Below are positions 36,923-46,580 of a stretch of DNA of 64,000 nucleotides, piece after piece. The position numbers and the translations under genes were made by a program. Origin of the DNA: Chryseobacterium culicis (GTDB taxonomy: Bacteria; Bacteroidota; Bacteroidia; Flavobacteriales; Weeksellaceae); assembly GCF_002979755.1 (NCBI RefSeq), contig NZ_PCPP01000004.1, positions 1-64,000 of the forward strand. The letters are read 5' to 3'. How positions within the stretch are numbered: position 1 is the first letter of the stretch; every line of letters starts with the position of its first letter. The notes under the pieces were generated by a model. That model had not been told where the DNA came from, did not search any database, and saw only the letters and a program-made list of their open reading frames with translations.

Positions 36923-37276
36923 ATGAAGGATATATTTCAGTTTAAAATTCTGATTCATGAAAATCTGTCGGATACTTTTATTATCGAAAAATTTATTGTT
37001 TTTCTTGAAGAGCGTTTGGTGTATTGGGGTGGAGGCGGTTCTGATAATCAAATAAACGGAAGTCTATATACTGATGAGAATGTGATGATTACTATTAATG
37101 ATTTTATAAAAGAGTTTGTTACATTTTTCATCAATCTTAAAATTGAGATCAGTAAAATTGAGATTAATATTGAATATGGTTATTCTCACTCTTTTGTATG
37201 ATGATTTTATGAAGACCCATTTATCATTGCCTATACACATGAGCCGTTGGAAGATATAAAAAACCAAAGTATATAA
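36923..37276 (+). pseudogene. Interrupted small gene with two in-frame TGA codons
   Basis: A 92-codon ORF (36923-37201) ends YGYSHSFV at TGA, immediately followed by a second in-frame TGA (37202-37204). The same frame then stays open for 23 more codons of protein-like sequence (FYEDPFIIAYTHEPLEDIK) to TAA at 37276. This looks like a gene of about 116 codons broken near its 3' end. The WGGGGSDNQINGSL segment faintly recalls YggL-type proteins; that link is weak. Confidence 0.55.
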
Positions 37277-37305
37277 GCATTTATCGAAAATTCCACTAAA
37301 TTTTT

Positions 37306-37947
37306 ATGAAAAAATATACAGATACCAATACCTATTACCTGTCAAATTTTTTAAGCAGCGATGAGATGCATTATGAGAATCTTTGGTTGTTTTATAATCG
37401 TGGAGATAGGTTTCAGCTGGGTGATTTTTTTCATGATCAAAAAAAAGTTTATTCTTTTTTATGGGAATATGGAGATACGGATATTTTAATGAAAATTGAT
37501 GAATGGAAAAGAGCTTTCAGGAGAAATAATATTGAAATTTTACAGGAATCTAAGTTTCATAGCCGGAACTACTTATCATCTGGACAAAAGGTATATCTGG
37601 ACTGCCTGGAAACCGATTTTATCACTGCTGATGAAAAATTTAATGACATTACAGCCTATGATATCGGACAACGCTTTGTTCAAATTGTGACCGATGAACA
37701 TATTTCTTTTGAAGATTTCGACTTAAGTTTTCTGGAATGGTCTGATAAAGTGGATAAGTTTAAAGCTTTAATCAGGATTTTAGATATAAATGGTATCTGT
37801 GCATTAATCTTAAATGGCTATCATCACCGTGGAGAATTGCTTAAAGTCTGTATTGTTAAAAATGATGAAGTAAGTTTGGAAACAGCAGAGATTTTACCTT
37901 TACCTATTTTTGAAAATACTTATGTTGCGATGCCATTTAACTGGTGA
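37306..37947 (+). CDS. Hypothetical protein, 213 aa
   Basis: A soluble acidic protein rich in Tyr, Trp and Phe (NLWLFYNRGDRFQLGDFFHD). No signal peptide, membrane span or familiar motif. It is last in the AT-rich run of small genes and may belong to the same immunity-like group. Coding likelihood is good from length and codon use; function unknown. Confidence 0.65.
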   Translation: MKKYTDTNTYYLSNFLSSDEMHYENLWLFYNRGDRFQLGDFFHDQKKVYSFLWEYGDTDILMKIDEWKRAFRRNNIEILQESKFHSRNYLSSGQKVYLDCLETDFITADEKFNDITAYDIGQRFVQIVTDEHISFEDFDLSFLEWSDKVDKFKALIRILDINGICALILNGYHHRGELLKVCIVKNDEVSLETAEILPLPIFENTYVAMPFNW

Positions 37948-38055
37948 AAATTGAAATTCTGAATACTATAAATTTTATCTCTGATGATGAGCGATTTATC
38001 TTATAGATAGAATGATTGAGATAATTTTGTCCTTAATAACCATTATCTTTGCCGC

Positions 38056-38580
38056 ATGAAAAGATTAATGTTGATGTATGTACTTTTCCCTGTATTTCTA
38101 TTCTCACAGACTACCGGAAAAGTAATCAAAATTTCAGACGGAGATACCATTACTTTATTATTAAAAGGAAACCAGCAAAAAAAGCTCAGACTGGCCGAAG
38201 TTGATTGTCCGGAAAGTGGGCAGGCCTTCGGAAAAAATGCGAAACAATTCACTTCAGCTCAGGTATTTGGGAAAACGGTAAGTTTTGTGGAAACGAATAC
38301 GGACCGCTATGGAAGATCCATTGCAAAAGTGTATTATGATGACGGAAAATACCTTTCCAAAGAGCTTATCAAAGCAGGGATGGGATGGTGGTATTTTTCC
38401 TATTCAAAAGATGCTTCATTGGGGAAAATTCAGGAAAACGCCAAAAGTAAAAAGATGGGCCTTTGGCAGGATATTAATGCCGTTGCTCCTTGGGATTACC
38501 GTAAAATGAAACGTGATCTTAGGAATAATAAGAAAATTGAGGCTGCTAAAACCGGAACAAAGGCAAAAGCTGTGGCGTAA
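38056..38580 (+). CDS. Secreted thermonuclease-family nuclease
   Basis: The 174-residue protein has a signal peptide (MKRLMLMYVLFPVFLFSQ) and a staphylococcal-nuclease fold. It shows ISDGDTITL with the metal-binding Asp, RLAEVDCPES (Arg and Glu positions of the active site) and TDRYGRSIAKVY with the second Arg. It should cut DNA or RNA outside the cytoplasm in a Ca2+-dependent way. The gene stands alone with a gap on both sides. Confidence 0.92.
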   Translation: MKRLMLMYVLFPVFLFSQTTGKVIKISDGDTITLLLKGNQQKKLRLAEVDCPESGQAFGKNAKQFTSAQVFGKTVSFVETNTDRYGRSIAKVYYDDGKYLSKELIKAGMGWWYFSYSKDASLGKIQENAKSKKMGLWQDINAVAPWDYRKMKRDLRNNKKIEAAKTGTKAKAVA

Positions 38581-38943
38581 ACATTTGGTCATGAAGCTAG
38601 AAGATAAGGATGATTTATGAAAACTTATCGTGTTGAATATGCTTTGTTTTTTTTAAAAGACAACACAAAAGTAAAGTAACCGTTCTTGAAATTTGATATG
38701 AAAAGGATTTTAATTCAAAATATTTCTTCCATTCAGCTTTAAAAAAATATTGAGAAAAAACCTTGGTCGGGTGTTGTAATTGGTTGTTTTATAGTGTTTT
38801 GTAATTACTCGTACTTCTTTTAAGAATAATCCGTACTCATTTTTTAAGACCAATAAGACAGAATACGTTTATTCGGTCGCACAGGATTTTTTACTTTTTC
38901 AAATTTGTATCAAGATAATTGTTAAACATTAAACAACGATACA
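38581..38943. other. Intergenic region upstream of the serine hydrolase gene
   Basis: 363 bases without a credible ORF. It contains the direct repeat at 38810-38849 and near its start a GAAGCTAGAAGATAAGG low-complexity tract of the type common between Flavobacteriia genes. Confidence 0.5.
38810..38849 (+). repeat. 22-bp-period direct repeat upstream of the serine hydrolase
   Basis: CGTACT-TCTTTTAAGA (from 38810) recurs as CGTACTCATTTTTTAAGA (from 38832). Two-helical-turn spacing, about 95 bases before the ATG, suggests a regulator binding pair. No regulator gene is adjacent. Confidence 0.4.
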
Positions 38944-40002
38944 ATGAAAAACTCATTCACACTTTTAGCGGTTCTATTATTCATCAGTACCTTTTCTTTC
39001 GGACAGAATTTTTCACAAAAGATAGATTCTATTATAAAAGATAATTATCAGAAAAATCCGGATGTGGGAATCAGTGTTGGTTTCATCAGTAATAATAAAG
39101 AATATTACACAGCGTATGGTAAGCTGAGCAAAGAAAGCGCAATGAATATTGATAAGAATTCCTTATTCGAAATTGCTTCTATTACAAAGATTCTGACTTC
39201 AAATTTAATAGCACAAGCTGTTATTGATAAGAAATTAAAACTGGAGGATTATATTGATGGTTACCTGCCAAAAGGGTATCATCTCCATGAAAATCTTAAG
39301 AATAAAATAAAAATTTCGGATCTTGCTTCCCATCAATCGGGCTTACCTGATATAGATTTTGGGAAGTTGATCGAACTAAACCCTCAGCAGCCGGTAAGTA
39401 GTGTTACCGAAGAATCATTAATCTCCATCATCAATAATTGTAATGAGCTTATTGACTATGGCAAGTACCGTTATTCTACCATGGGCTATACATTACTAGG
39501 GCAGATATTGGAAAAGGTTTATGGCAAGAGCTATGATGAAATCATTCATAAAAAAATAATCAGTCCTTTGAAAATGACGAATACCTTCACAAAAGAATTT
39601 GATGTAAAAAATAAAACAACAGGTTACAATCCCAATGGTGGCGCTCAGGAGTTTTTCAAATGGAATATTACTGCATCCGCCGGATTGGTTAAATCCAATG
39701 CTTCTGATATGGTTACGTATCTGAGAGCGATTCTTGCAAAAGGAAATCCAGTTTCAAATGCCGCATTAATCACAGAAAACATCTATTATAAAGATGAAAA
39801 AAGAGAAATGGGCTTAGGACTTAACATCAGTACGGATGACCAGAATACAATCTATTTAAAGTCTGGTGATTCCATGGGAGAATCTTCAATCATCTGCTAT
39901 AACAGGGCTAAAAATTGGGGATTTATCATCCTTCTGAATAAAAGAGACTCTAAAATGAGACAAAACCTGTTGAATGAAATCTACGAGAAAGTTTTGAAGT
40001 AA
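38944..40002 (+). CDS. Secreted serine hydrolase, class C beta-lactamase-like family
   Basis: The 352-residue protein has a signal peptide (ending STFSFGQ) and the penicillin-binding fold. The SxxK motif is SITK (about 79-82), the Tyr motif is YST in the RYSTMGYTLLG segment, and the third motif is KSG near residue 303. These proteins are beta-lactamases, D-aminopeptidases or esterases. The surroundings do not say which, and the family is large and mostly untested. A strong terminator follows. Confidence 0.88.
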   Translation: MKNSFTLLAVLLFISTFSFGQNFSQKIDSIIKDNYQKNPDVGISVGFISNNKEYYTAYGKLSKESAMNIDKNSLFEIASITKILTSNLIAQAVIDKKLKLEDYIDGYLPKGYHLHENLKNKIKISDLASHQSGLPDIDFGKLIELNPQQPVSSVTEESLISIINNCNELIDYGKYRYSTMGYTLLGQILEKVYGKSYDEIIHKKIISPLKMTNTFTKEFDVKNKTTGYNPNGGAQEFFKWNITASAGLVKSNASDMVTYLRAILAKGNPVSNAALITENIYYKDEKREMGLGLNISTDDQNTIYLKSGDSMGESSIICYNRAKNWGFIILLNKRDSKMRQNLLNEIYEKVLK

Positions 40003-40030
40003 ACAGGAAAAGATCATAACACATGAAACT

Positions 40031-40061
40031 AAAAACCTCACAATTTTGTTGTGAGGTTTTT
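40031..40061. terminator. Bidirectional terminator
   Basis: AAAAACCTCACAA pairs perfectly (13 bp) with TTGTGAGGTTTTT around a 5-nt loop. It serves the serine hydrolase gene and, on the other strand, the acid phosphatase gene. Confidence 0.9.
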
Positions 40062-40089
40062 AAATTTATATCTAAGGTTTAGATTTTAT

Positions 40090-40914
40090 TTAGGGATTAG
40101 ATTTCACTGCATCATACATCATAGAGTTTTTCTGCTGCTCAGTATAATCGTATTTGTAATGGTAGAATGAGGATTCCCAGTCTCCATACCCCACATTGGG
40201 AATAATAATGAATTTTTTACCAAAATCATCCGCTGAATTTTTCACGGCAGCAGAACGATCTATTTCTGATTTTTTATCAAATATATCTGAGAAATCGGCA
40301 AGGTTATCACCTAGCAGCAAAACAATATTGTAATTTTTAGCAATGTCTTTTCGTCGGTTTTCTTTACTGCTTTCTTTTGATCTTAAAATAAGGCTGGCAT
40401 CACTTTGAAGCGGGAAATTGTATTTTTTTAAATTCTTCAAAGTTCCTTCGCGCTCCACTTCGGCACGGTTGGTCACATAAAAAACCTGAATTCCCTTACT
40501 GGCAGCATACTGATAAAATTTTTGAGAACCTGTAAGTGGAGTGGCAATACCTTTTGCAGTCCATTCTTCCCATGTTTTCTGGTCATAATTCTTTCCCATT
40601 TTTGAGCGCTCCACAGCGTAATAAGAATTGTCTAAAAAGGTCTCATCAATATCGGAAACGATGGCTAAAGGTTTGTCGGATTTCTGCGCTAACGCTTCAT
40701 CCAAACGGAGGGTCGCAATATTATAAGCCTGAAGACATAAGGCTTCGTATTCAGCAGCTCTTTGCTGGTAAAAAGCAGCATATATTTTTCCGTCACGTCC
40801 AAGGTTTTGATAAGGTGTATCCTGGATGGAATTCTTTGAAACCGGTGCTGCCGTTGTACACGATATAACTGAAGCCAACAAACAGCTTGCGATAATGAGA
40901 TTTAAATTTTTCAT
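40090..40914 (-). CDS. 5'-nucleotidase/acid phosphatase lipoprotein, e(P4) family
   Basis: The 274-residue class C acid phosphatase of the HAD fold has a lipobox around SVISC (Cys19). Its HAD motif I is VSDIDETFLDNS, with the nucleophile Asp and the general acid Asp. Motif II lies at FYVTNRAE and the last motif at LLGDNLADF. Lipoprotein e(P4) enzymes dephosphorylate nucleotides such as NMN and 5'-AMP at the outer membrane or periplasm for uptake of the nucleoside. It is a single-gene unit on the minus strand. Confidence 0.92.
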   Translation of the reverse strand: MKNLNLIIASCLLASVISCTTAAPVSKNSIQDTPYQNLGRDGKIYAAFYQQRAAEYEALCLQAYNIATLRLDEALAQKSDKPLAIVSDIDETFLDNSYYAVERSKMGKNYDQKTWEEWTAKGIATPLTGSQKFYQYAASKGIQVFYVTNRAEVEREGTLKNLKKYNFPLQSDASLILRSKESSKENRRKDIAKNYNIVLLLGDNLADFSDIFDKKSEIDRSAAVKNSADDFGKKFIIIPNVGYGDWESSFYHYKYDYTEQQKNSMMYDAVKSNP

Positions 40915-41053
40915 TGAATTTGAATAGGAAGAACAAAATTATGACAATTTGATTGTATGACAAGTATTTTTGGGAAGTAAAAAAAGGAGACCGGTAACAA
41001 AAACAGACCAGCCTCCTAAAAATCAAATATATCTTTTAAAATTATTTTCTCTT

Positions 41054-41836
41054 TTATTCTCCTTTAAAATCAGGGTTTCTTTTTTCTATAAATGCGCCAA
41101 TACCTTCGTGATGATCCTTCGTATCGAATAATTCCCCGAATAAAGCTGCTTCCTGTTGCAAACCTTCTGTAATAGGTAATTCGACACCTGTGTTCAACGA
41201 TTGTTTTGCTTTCGCTATGGCTACCGGACCTCTTGAGGCTATTGTTGCCGCTAATTTCCGGGCTTCATTCCATAATTCTGCAGGAGCAATCACACGGTTT
41301 ACAAAACCTAATTCTTTACAGGCTTCTGCTGAGTAAAATTCACCGGAAAATACCATTTCTCTTGCTTTGTACAATCCAATTGCTCTCGGTAAGCGTTGTG
41401 TTCCTCCAAAACAGGGTAATAATCCAAGTGTTACTTCCGGTAATCCGAATTTCGCTTTTTCACTTGCCAGAATGAGGTCACAGGACAAAGCCAGTTCACA
41501 TCCGCCACCTAGCGCAAAACCGTTGACTGCTGCGATCACTGCAAATGGTAATGCTTCAATGGAATCGAAAGCGGTTTGAGCCATGGTAGAAAAATCTGTA
41601 GCTTCTTGGGGCGTCATCCCCTGCATTGCTTTGATGTCGGCACCTGCAACAAAAGCTTTTTCCCCGGATCCGGTAATGATTAAAACACGAATGTCTTTGT
41701 GGGATCGGATCTGTTCTGCAAATGATTTCAGTTCTTTTAAAACAGTTTCATTCAAAGCATTTAAAGCTTCAGGGCGGTTAATGGTTAAGGTGCCAATATA
41801 TCCTTCCTGTTGGTATAATAATGTTTCAAAATTCAT
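41054..41836 (-). CDS. Enoyl-CoA hydratase (crotonase family)
   Basis: The 260-residue crotonase has the oxyanion-hole segments AFVAGADIKAM and ALGGGCELALSCD and both catalytic glutamates (GGCE and PEVTLGLLP). It hydrates short enoyl-CoA; in valine degradation methacrylyl-CoA becomes 3-hydroxyisobutyryl-CoA. Its start lies 2 bases from the stop of the 3-hydroxyisobutyrate dehydrogenase gene, so it is the last gene of the valine operon, and this supports the methacrylyl-CoA assignment. Confidence 0.92.
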   Translation of the reverse strand: MNFETLLYQQEGYIGTLTINRPEALNALNETVLKELKSFAEQIRSHKDIRVLIITGSGEKAFVAGADIKAMQGMTPQEATDFSTMAQTAFDSIEALPFAVIAAVNGFALGGGCELALSCDLILASEKAKFGLPEVTLGLLPCFGGTQRLPRAIGLYKAREMVFSGEFYSAEACKELGFVNRVIAPAELWNEARKLAATIASRGPVAIAKAKQSLNTGVELPITEGLQQEAALFGELFDTKDHHEGIGAFIEKRNPDFKGE

Positions 41837-41838
41837 GA

Positions 41839-42723
41839 TTACTGATGTTTGTTTAAGAATTGAATAATACTTGAAAAATCGCTGGTACCATTTCCGGCTT
41901 CACTCCAGATTCTATAAAGATTTAAAGCGGCGTTTCCCAATGGAGTTGAGGTTCTGGTTTCCAGTCCTGCTTCTGCAGCCAATCCCAAATCTTTTGTCAT
42001 TAAATCTACGGCAAAACCTCCCGAATAGGCTCTTGATGAAGGGGCATTTTCCATCACTCCCGGATAGGGATTATATACTTCCAGCGACCAGTTTCTACCG
42101 GAGCTTTTCTGCATGATCTCACTTAATATTTTAGGTTCTAAACCGTGACGGACTCCTAAATTGATGGCTTCAGAAGTACCGATCATATGGATGGCTAAAA
42201 GCATATTGTTACAAATCTTTGCGACCTGTCCCGCACCGGAGTCTCCTGCATGAAAAATATTCTGTCCCATACATTTTAGAATAGGCCTTGCCTTTTCATA
42301 GTCTTTGGTTGGGCCGCCTACAATAAAGGTTAATGTTCCTGCCTGTGCTCCTGCAGTTCCACCTGATACGGGTGCATCAATCATTTTGCATCCTTTCGAA
42401 GCAGCCATTTGAGCCACAGAACGGGCGGTTACCGCATCAATCGTACTGCTGTCAATGATTAATGTATCAGGTTTCAGCTGGCTGATGAATTCTTCAGAAT
42501 AAAGTTCTGCAACATGTTTACCTGATGGAAGCATTGAGATGACCACATCAGCATCCTTAGCAGCTGTTATAGCTGAGTCTGAGGTTTGTCCGCCTGCAGC
42601 AATCAGTGCTTCTGAAGCGGAATGGGAAAGATCAAATCCGATAACGTGATGACCTTTCTTTACAAGGTTGATGGCCATAGGTCCACCCATATTTCCTAAT
42701 CCTATAAATGCTATATTTGACAT
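41839..42723 (-). CDS. mmsB: 3-hydroxyisobutyrate dehydrogenase
   Basis: The 294-residue beta-hydroxyacid dehydrogenase has the NAD-binding motif FIGLGNMGGPMAINL, the substrate motif DAPVSGGTAGAQAGTL and the catalytic Lys in GAGQVAKICNNML. It oxidises 3-hydroxyisobutyrate to methylmalonate semialdehyde, the substrate of MmsA in the same operon. Neighbouring genes are 2 bases away on both sides. Confidence 0.94.
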   Translation of the reverse strand: MSNIAFIGLGNMGGPMAINLVKKGHHVIGFDLSHSASEALIAAGGQTSDSAITAAKDADVVISMLPSGKHVAELYSEEFISQLKPDTLIIDSSTIDAVTARSVAQMAASKGCKMIDAPVSGGTAGAQAGTLTFIVGGPTKDYEKARPILKCMGQNIFHAGDSGAGQVAKICNNMLLAIHMIGTSEAINLGVRHGLEPKILSEIMQKSSGRNWSLEVYNPYPGVMENAPSSRAYSGGFAVDLMTKDLGLAAEAGLETRTSTPLGNAALNLYRIWSEAGNGTSDFSSIIQFLNKHQ

Positions 42724-42725
42724 AT

Positions 42726-43835
42726 TTAATCTTTTTTTCCTAAGTTTTTTAATGGATGTTCTTCATGAGCCCAAAGCGGAGTAAAATAGCTGTCTACCCA
42801 TTCTTTGGTAATATCAGGTAAGGTAGCAGGCTGCCATTTTGGGGAAAGGTCTTTATCTACCAGCAATGCTCTTACACCTTCTGCGAAATCAGGATGAATG
42901 CAGCATTGGCAGGAAAGATTTAATTCAGATTGAAAAACTTCTTCAAGGCTTACATTTTCACCTTCTTTCAATTGTCTGAAAATGATGTGTGCTGAACTTG
43001 GAGAGCCTGTTTCAAAGCTTTTTATTCCTGTATTGATCCATTCGTCCTTATCCGGATGCTGCATCAAAATTTCTCTGAACGCTTCTAAAGAATTTGCCCC
43101 TTCAAACTGTGCGATGAATGAATGATGTATCTGTGCCTGTGATTCGGGTGTGGTGGTTTCTTTAGAAATATTTTCCAGAATTGCAGAAACTGTCTGATGG
43201 TTATTTCCATTCCATTGGGCATGATCGAGAGCATCTAATAGAGCCACTTTTGAACTGGAGGAAATATAGTAATCTGCCAGCCCTAAAAACTTACAGTCGG
43301 CACCATCTAATCTTGCCCCCGTTAATCCTAAATAAATTCCATAAGCGGAAGGCATTTTATTTAAAAACCAGGTACCGCCAACATCGGGATATAAACCGAT
43401 AGTAATTTCCGGCATTGCCAGTTTGCTTCTTTCAGTAACAATACGATGAGATGCTCCCACCATAATTCCGATTCCGCCACCCATCACAATTCCGTGTCCC
43501 CAGACAATGACAGGCTTGGGATAGGTATGAATGAGGTAATCTACCTGATATTCCTTTGAAAAGAAATCGAAACACTGCTGAGGGACTTTTGTACCATCAA
43601 TGCTTTGCTGCTCTATAATGGCATCATGTAGTTTTCTTACGTCTCCTCCGGCACAGAGCGCTTTTTCACCTGCTCCCTGAAGAAATATACAGGCGACTTC
43701 ACCAGAGGTCTTCCAGTCTTCCAGAACAGCTTTCAGTTCTTCAATCATTTCTAATGAAAGCGAATTGAGTGTTTTTTCGGAATTCAGGGTGATGATCCCG
43801 ACTTTATTTTTTATTTCTGTTAGTACTAAACTCAT
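42726..43835 (-). CDS. 3-hydroxyisobutyryl-CoA hydrolase (crotonase family)
   Basis: The 369-residue HIBYL-CoA hydrolase-type crotonase is longer than hydratases. It has the family segments CAGGDVRKLHD, WGHGIVMGGGIGIM and MPEITIGLYPDVGGTWFL, with the catalytic Glu of MPE and Asp of PDVGG. It releases free 3-hydroxyisobutyrate from its CoA ester, the step before the MmsB reaction. It sits between MmsB and the acyl-CoA dehydrogenase genes. Confidence 0.92.
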   Translation of the reverse strand: MSLVLTEIKNKVGIITLNSEKTLNSLSLEMIEELKAVLEDWKTSGEVACIFLQGAGEKALCAGGDVRKLHDAIIEQQSIDGTKVPQQCFDFFSKEYQVDYLIHTYPKPVIVWGHGIVMGGGIGIMVGASHRIVTERSKLAMPEITIGLYPDVGGTWFLNKMPSAYGIYLGLTGARLDGADCKFLGLADYYISSSSKVALLDALDHAQWNGNNHQTVSAILENISKETTTPESQAQIHHSFIAQFEGANSLEAFREILMQHPDKDEWINTGIKSFETGSPSSAHIIFRQLKEGENVSLEEVFQSELNLSCQCCIHPDFAEGVRALLVDKDLSPKWQPATLPDITKEWVDSYFTPLWAHEEHPLKNLGKKD

Positions 43836-43850
43836 TTTTACTCTTTTGAA

Positions 43851-45011
43851 TTAACGGATTTGTATCATAGCTCCTTCTTCTAAAATCTTTCTTGAAATTA
43901 CCAGTTTCATAATTTCATTGGTTCCTTCTACCACCTGATGTACTCTGGCATCACGCATAAGACGTTCCACAGGAAAGTCTTGCGTACATCCATAACCGCC
44001 CAGTATTTGTAATGCTTCATTGCATATATTAAAACACATGTCGGTTGCCAGACGTTTTGCCATGGCACAGTACGTTGTAGCATTTATATCATTTGAATCC
44101 AACTTGAAAGCTGCTAAATGTACCATCTGGCGGGCTGCCACCAGTTCTGTTGCCATATCAGCAATTTTAAACTGAAGCGATTGAAACTGTGCTAATGATT
44201 TCCCAAACTGGAGTCTTTCATGCATATATTTTTGGGCCTGGCTGATAGCTCCCTGTGCAGCTCCTACAGAACAGGTGCCAATATTAATACGTCCGCCATC
44301 CAGTCCTTTTAATGCTATTTTAAATCCTTGTCCCAAATCACCTAAAAGATATTTTTCATCTACTTCTACATGATCAAAGAAAACAAATCGTGTAGGCTGG
44401 GTATTCCAACCGAGTTTTTTTTCTTTTTCTCCAAAACTGATCCCCTCAGAATTAGCCGGTACTATAAAAGCACTGATTCCTTTTGGGCTAGAATCTCCGG
44501 TACGCGCCATTACGATGAGTATATCACTTTCACCTGCTCCGGAGATGAACGCTTTTGTGCCGTTAATGATGTATTTATTGTCTTTTTTCACTGCCGTTGT
44601 TTTTAAGGCTGCTGCATCTGACCCGGAACCAGGTTCTGTAAGACAATAGGACCCTAATAATATTCCTGATGACAAATCTGGGCATAATTGTTTTCTGATT
44701 TCATCATTCCCAAATTCATCAATCATCCAGGAGACCATGTTGTGTATGGTAATGTAGGCGGTAGTGGAAGGGCAGGCTGTAGCCAGTTCTTCAAATATAA
44801 TGGTAGCGTCCAGCCTTGATAATCCCAGACCTCCGGCATCTTCACTGGTGTAAACGCCACAAAAACCAAGTTCTCCGGCTTTTACGATAGCTTCTCTCGG
44901 AAATATCTTCTGAGCATCCCATTCCGAAGCATAAGGAGCCAGTTCTTTTTCGGCAAATCTTCTTGCGGCATCCTGAAATGCCCGTTGATCTTCATTTAGG
45001 TTGAATTCCAT
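43851..45011 (-). CDS. Isobutyryl-CoA dehydrogenase-type acyl-CoA dehydrogenase
   Basis: The 386-residue flavoprotein dehydrogenase has the acyl-CoA dehydrogenase signatures GSYCLTEPGSGSDAAALKT and QILGGYGCTQDFPVER. The catalytic Glu lies in the C-terminal VEGTNEIMKLVISRKIL segment, a form resembling isobutyryl-CoA dehydrogenases. It converts isobutyryl-CoA to methacrylyl-CoA. Operon context with MmsA, MmsB, the hydrolase and the hydratase makes the valine route the best reading. Confidence 0.93.
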   Translation of the reverse strand: MEFNLNEDQRAFQDAARRFAEKELAPYASEWDAQKIFPREAIVKAGELGFCGVYTSEDAGGLGLSRLDATIIFEELATACPSTTAYITIHNMVSWMIDEFGNDEIRKQLCPDLSSGILLGSYCLTEPGSGSDAAALKTTAVKKDNKYIINGTKAFISGAGESDILIVMARTGDSSPKGISAFIVPANSEGISFGEKEKKLGWNTQPTRFVFFDHVEVDEKYLLGDLGQGFKIALKGLDGGRINIGTCSVGAAQGAISQAQKYMHERLQFGKSLAQFQSLQFKIADMATELVAARQMVHLAAFKLDSNDINATTYCAMAKRLATDMCFNICNEALQILGGYGCTQDFPVERLMRDARVHQVVEGTNEIMKLVISRKILEEGAMIQIR

Positions 45012-45018
45012 AGAAAGG

Positions 45019-46515
45019 TTATTTTAAACTGATCGTCATATTCAGATCGCCTGCAGGAATATCTTCTTCAAACCAACGTGCTGTAATCGTTTTGGTTTCT
45101 GTGTAAAAACGAATACCTTGTTTTCCGTAAGAATGCAGGTCGCCAAAGAATGATTTTCTCCATCCTGTAAAAGAGAAAAACGGTAATGGAACAGGAATCG
45201 GAATGTTTACCCCGATTTGTCCCACTTCAATTTCATGCTGGAATTTTCTTGCCGCTGCTCCTGAATTGGTAAAGATGGAGGTTCCGTTTCCATAAGGATT
45301 GGCATTAATGATTTTAATGGCTTCATCCAGTGTTTCCGCCTTTAATAATAATAAAGCAGGGCCGAAAATTTCTTCTTTGTAAATGTCCATATCTGTTGAT
45401 ACGTTATTGAATAACGTTGCTCCTACAAAGTATCCGTTTTCATAGCCTTCCACTTTACAGTCGCTGCCATTCAGTAATACCTCGGCTCCCTGATCATAGG
45501 CACTTTTAATCAATCTTAAAACCTTGTCTTTTGATTGTTGGTTTATCAGAGGCCCAAAGGCAGCAGATTCATCAGACCATACTCCGGGTTTAATGGTACT
45601 TAGAGCTTTTTTGATATCATCCACCCAGTTTTGAGCTTCACCTACCAAAACAGCTACGCTGATTGCCATACAACGCTGGCCGGCTGCTCCGCAGGAAGCT
45701 CCTACAAGATTGTTAACAACCTGTTCTTTATTGGCATCCGGCATGACTACCATATGATTTTTTGCTCCGCCAAAAGCCTGAACTCTTTTCAGATTATCGG
45801 TTCCTGTGCGGTAAACATGCTCTGCTACGGGAACAGAACCTACAAATGAAATGGCTTTGATCTCTGGATGGTTCAGAATATGATTCACCTGATCTTTGGA
45901 GCCGTGAACAATGTTCAGAACTCCTTTAGGGAAACCTGCTTCTAAAAATAGCTCAGCCATTTTCATAGAGGTCATGGGAGTTTGTTCTGAAGGTTTTAAA
46001 ATAAAGGTATTTCCACAGGCAATGGCCATAGGGAACATCCATAAAGGGATCATTGCAGGAAAATTGAAGGGTGTAATTCCTGCGCATACTCCAAGTGGCT
46101 GGATATAGCTGTAGGTATCCACACCTCTTGCTACATTTTCTACTGTTTCTCCCATCATAAGGGTAGGAATGTTGCAGGCATGTTCTACCACTTCAATTCC
46201 GCGCCATACATCTCCCATGGCATCAGGGAATGTTTTTCCGTTTTCTCTGGAAAGGATTTCAGCAATTTCTTTTTGGTTTTCTTTTAAAAGCTGCTGGTAT
46301 TTTAAGAACAATCTGGCTCTTTCCGGAGTAGCTACTTCTTTCCATGTTTTGAAAGCTTCCTGAGCAGCTTCTATGGCTTGATCTATTTCAGACAATTCCG
46401 TTAAAGGAACTTCTGCAAGAATTTCCTGAGTAGCAGGATTTTCTACGGGAAGATACTCTGTAGTTTTACTTTCTATAAAATTTCCGTTGATTAATATTTT
46501 TACTTTTTGTGACAT
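45019..46515 (-). CDS. mmsA: CoA-acylating methylmalonate-semialdehyde dehydrogenase
   Basis: The 498-residue aldehyde dehydrogenase family enzyme starts from ATG 46515 ([13 protein letters not shown]); an upstream ATG at 46557 would add 14 residues. The catalytic Cys lies in the [11 protein letters not shown] segment, with the NAD-binding [14 protein letters not shown] motif and the [14 protein letters not shown] segment typical of MmsA. It makes propionyl-CoA plus CO2 and NADH from methylmalonate semialdehyde. The product feeds PrpC, whose gene lies upstream on the same strand. A 65-bp gap with a hairpin separates it from prpD. Confidence 0.95.
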   Translation of the reverse strand: MSQKVKILINGNFIESKTTEYLPVENPATQEILAEVPLTELSEIDQAIEAAQEAFKTWKEVATPERARLFLKYQQLLKENQKEIAEILSRENGKTFPDAMGDVWRGIEVVEHACNIPTLMMGETVENVARGVDTYSYIQPLGVCAGITPFNFPAMIPLWMFPMAIACGNTFILKPSEQTPMTSMKMAELFLEAGFPKGVLNIVHGSKDQVNHILNHPEIKAISFVGSVPVAEHVYRTGTDNLKRVQAFGGAKNHMVVMPDANKEQVVNNLVGASCGAAGQRCMAISVAVLVGEAQNWVDDIKKALSTIKPGVWSDESAAFGPLINQQSKDKVLRLIKSAYDQGAEVLLNGSDCKVEGYENGYFVGATLFNNVSTDMDIYKEEIFGPALLLLKAETLDEAIKIINANPYGNGTSIFTNSGAAARKFQHEIEVGQIGVNIPIPVPLPFFSFTGWRKSFFGDLHSYGKQGIRFYTETKTITARWFEEDIPAGDLNMTISLK

Positions 46516-46534
46516 GATTTTTAGATTGAGAGTG

Positions 46535-46573
46535 AAAAGTTGAGAGTAAATATTCATTTCACTCTCAACTTTT
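46535..46573. other. Inverted repeat between prpD and mmsA
   Basis: AAAAGTTGAGAGT pairs perfectly (13 bp) with ACTCTCAACTTTT around a 13-nt loop. A third partial copy GAGAGTGAAA lies next to it. No T-run follows on the minus strand, so it may tune transcript levels or mRNA stability between the propionate and valine genes instead of ending transcription. Confidence 0.55.
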
Positions 46574-46580
46574 TATTACA

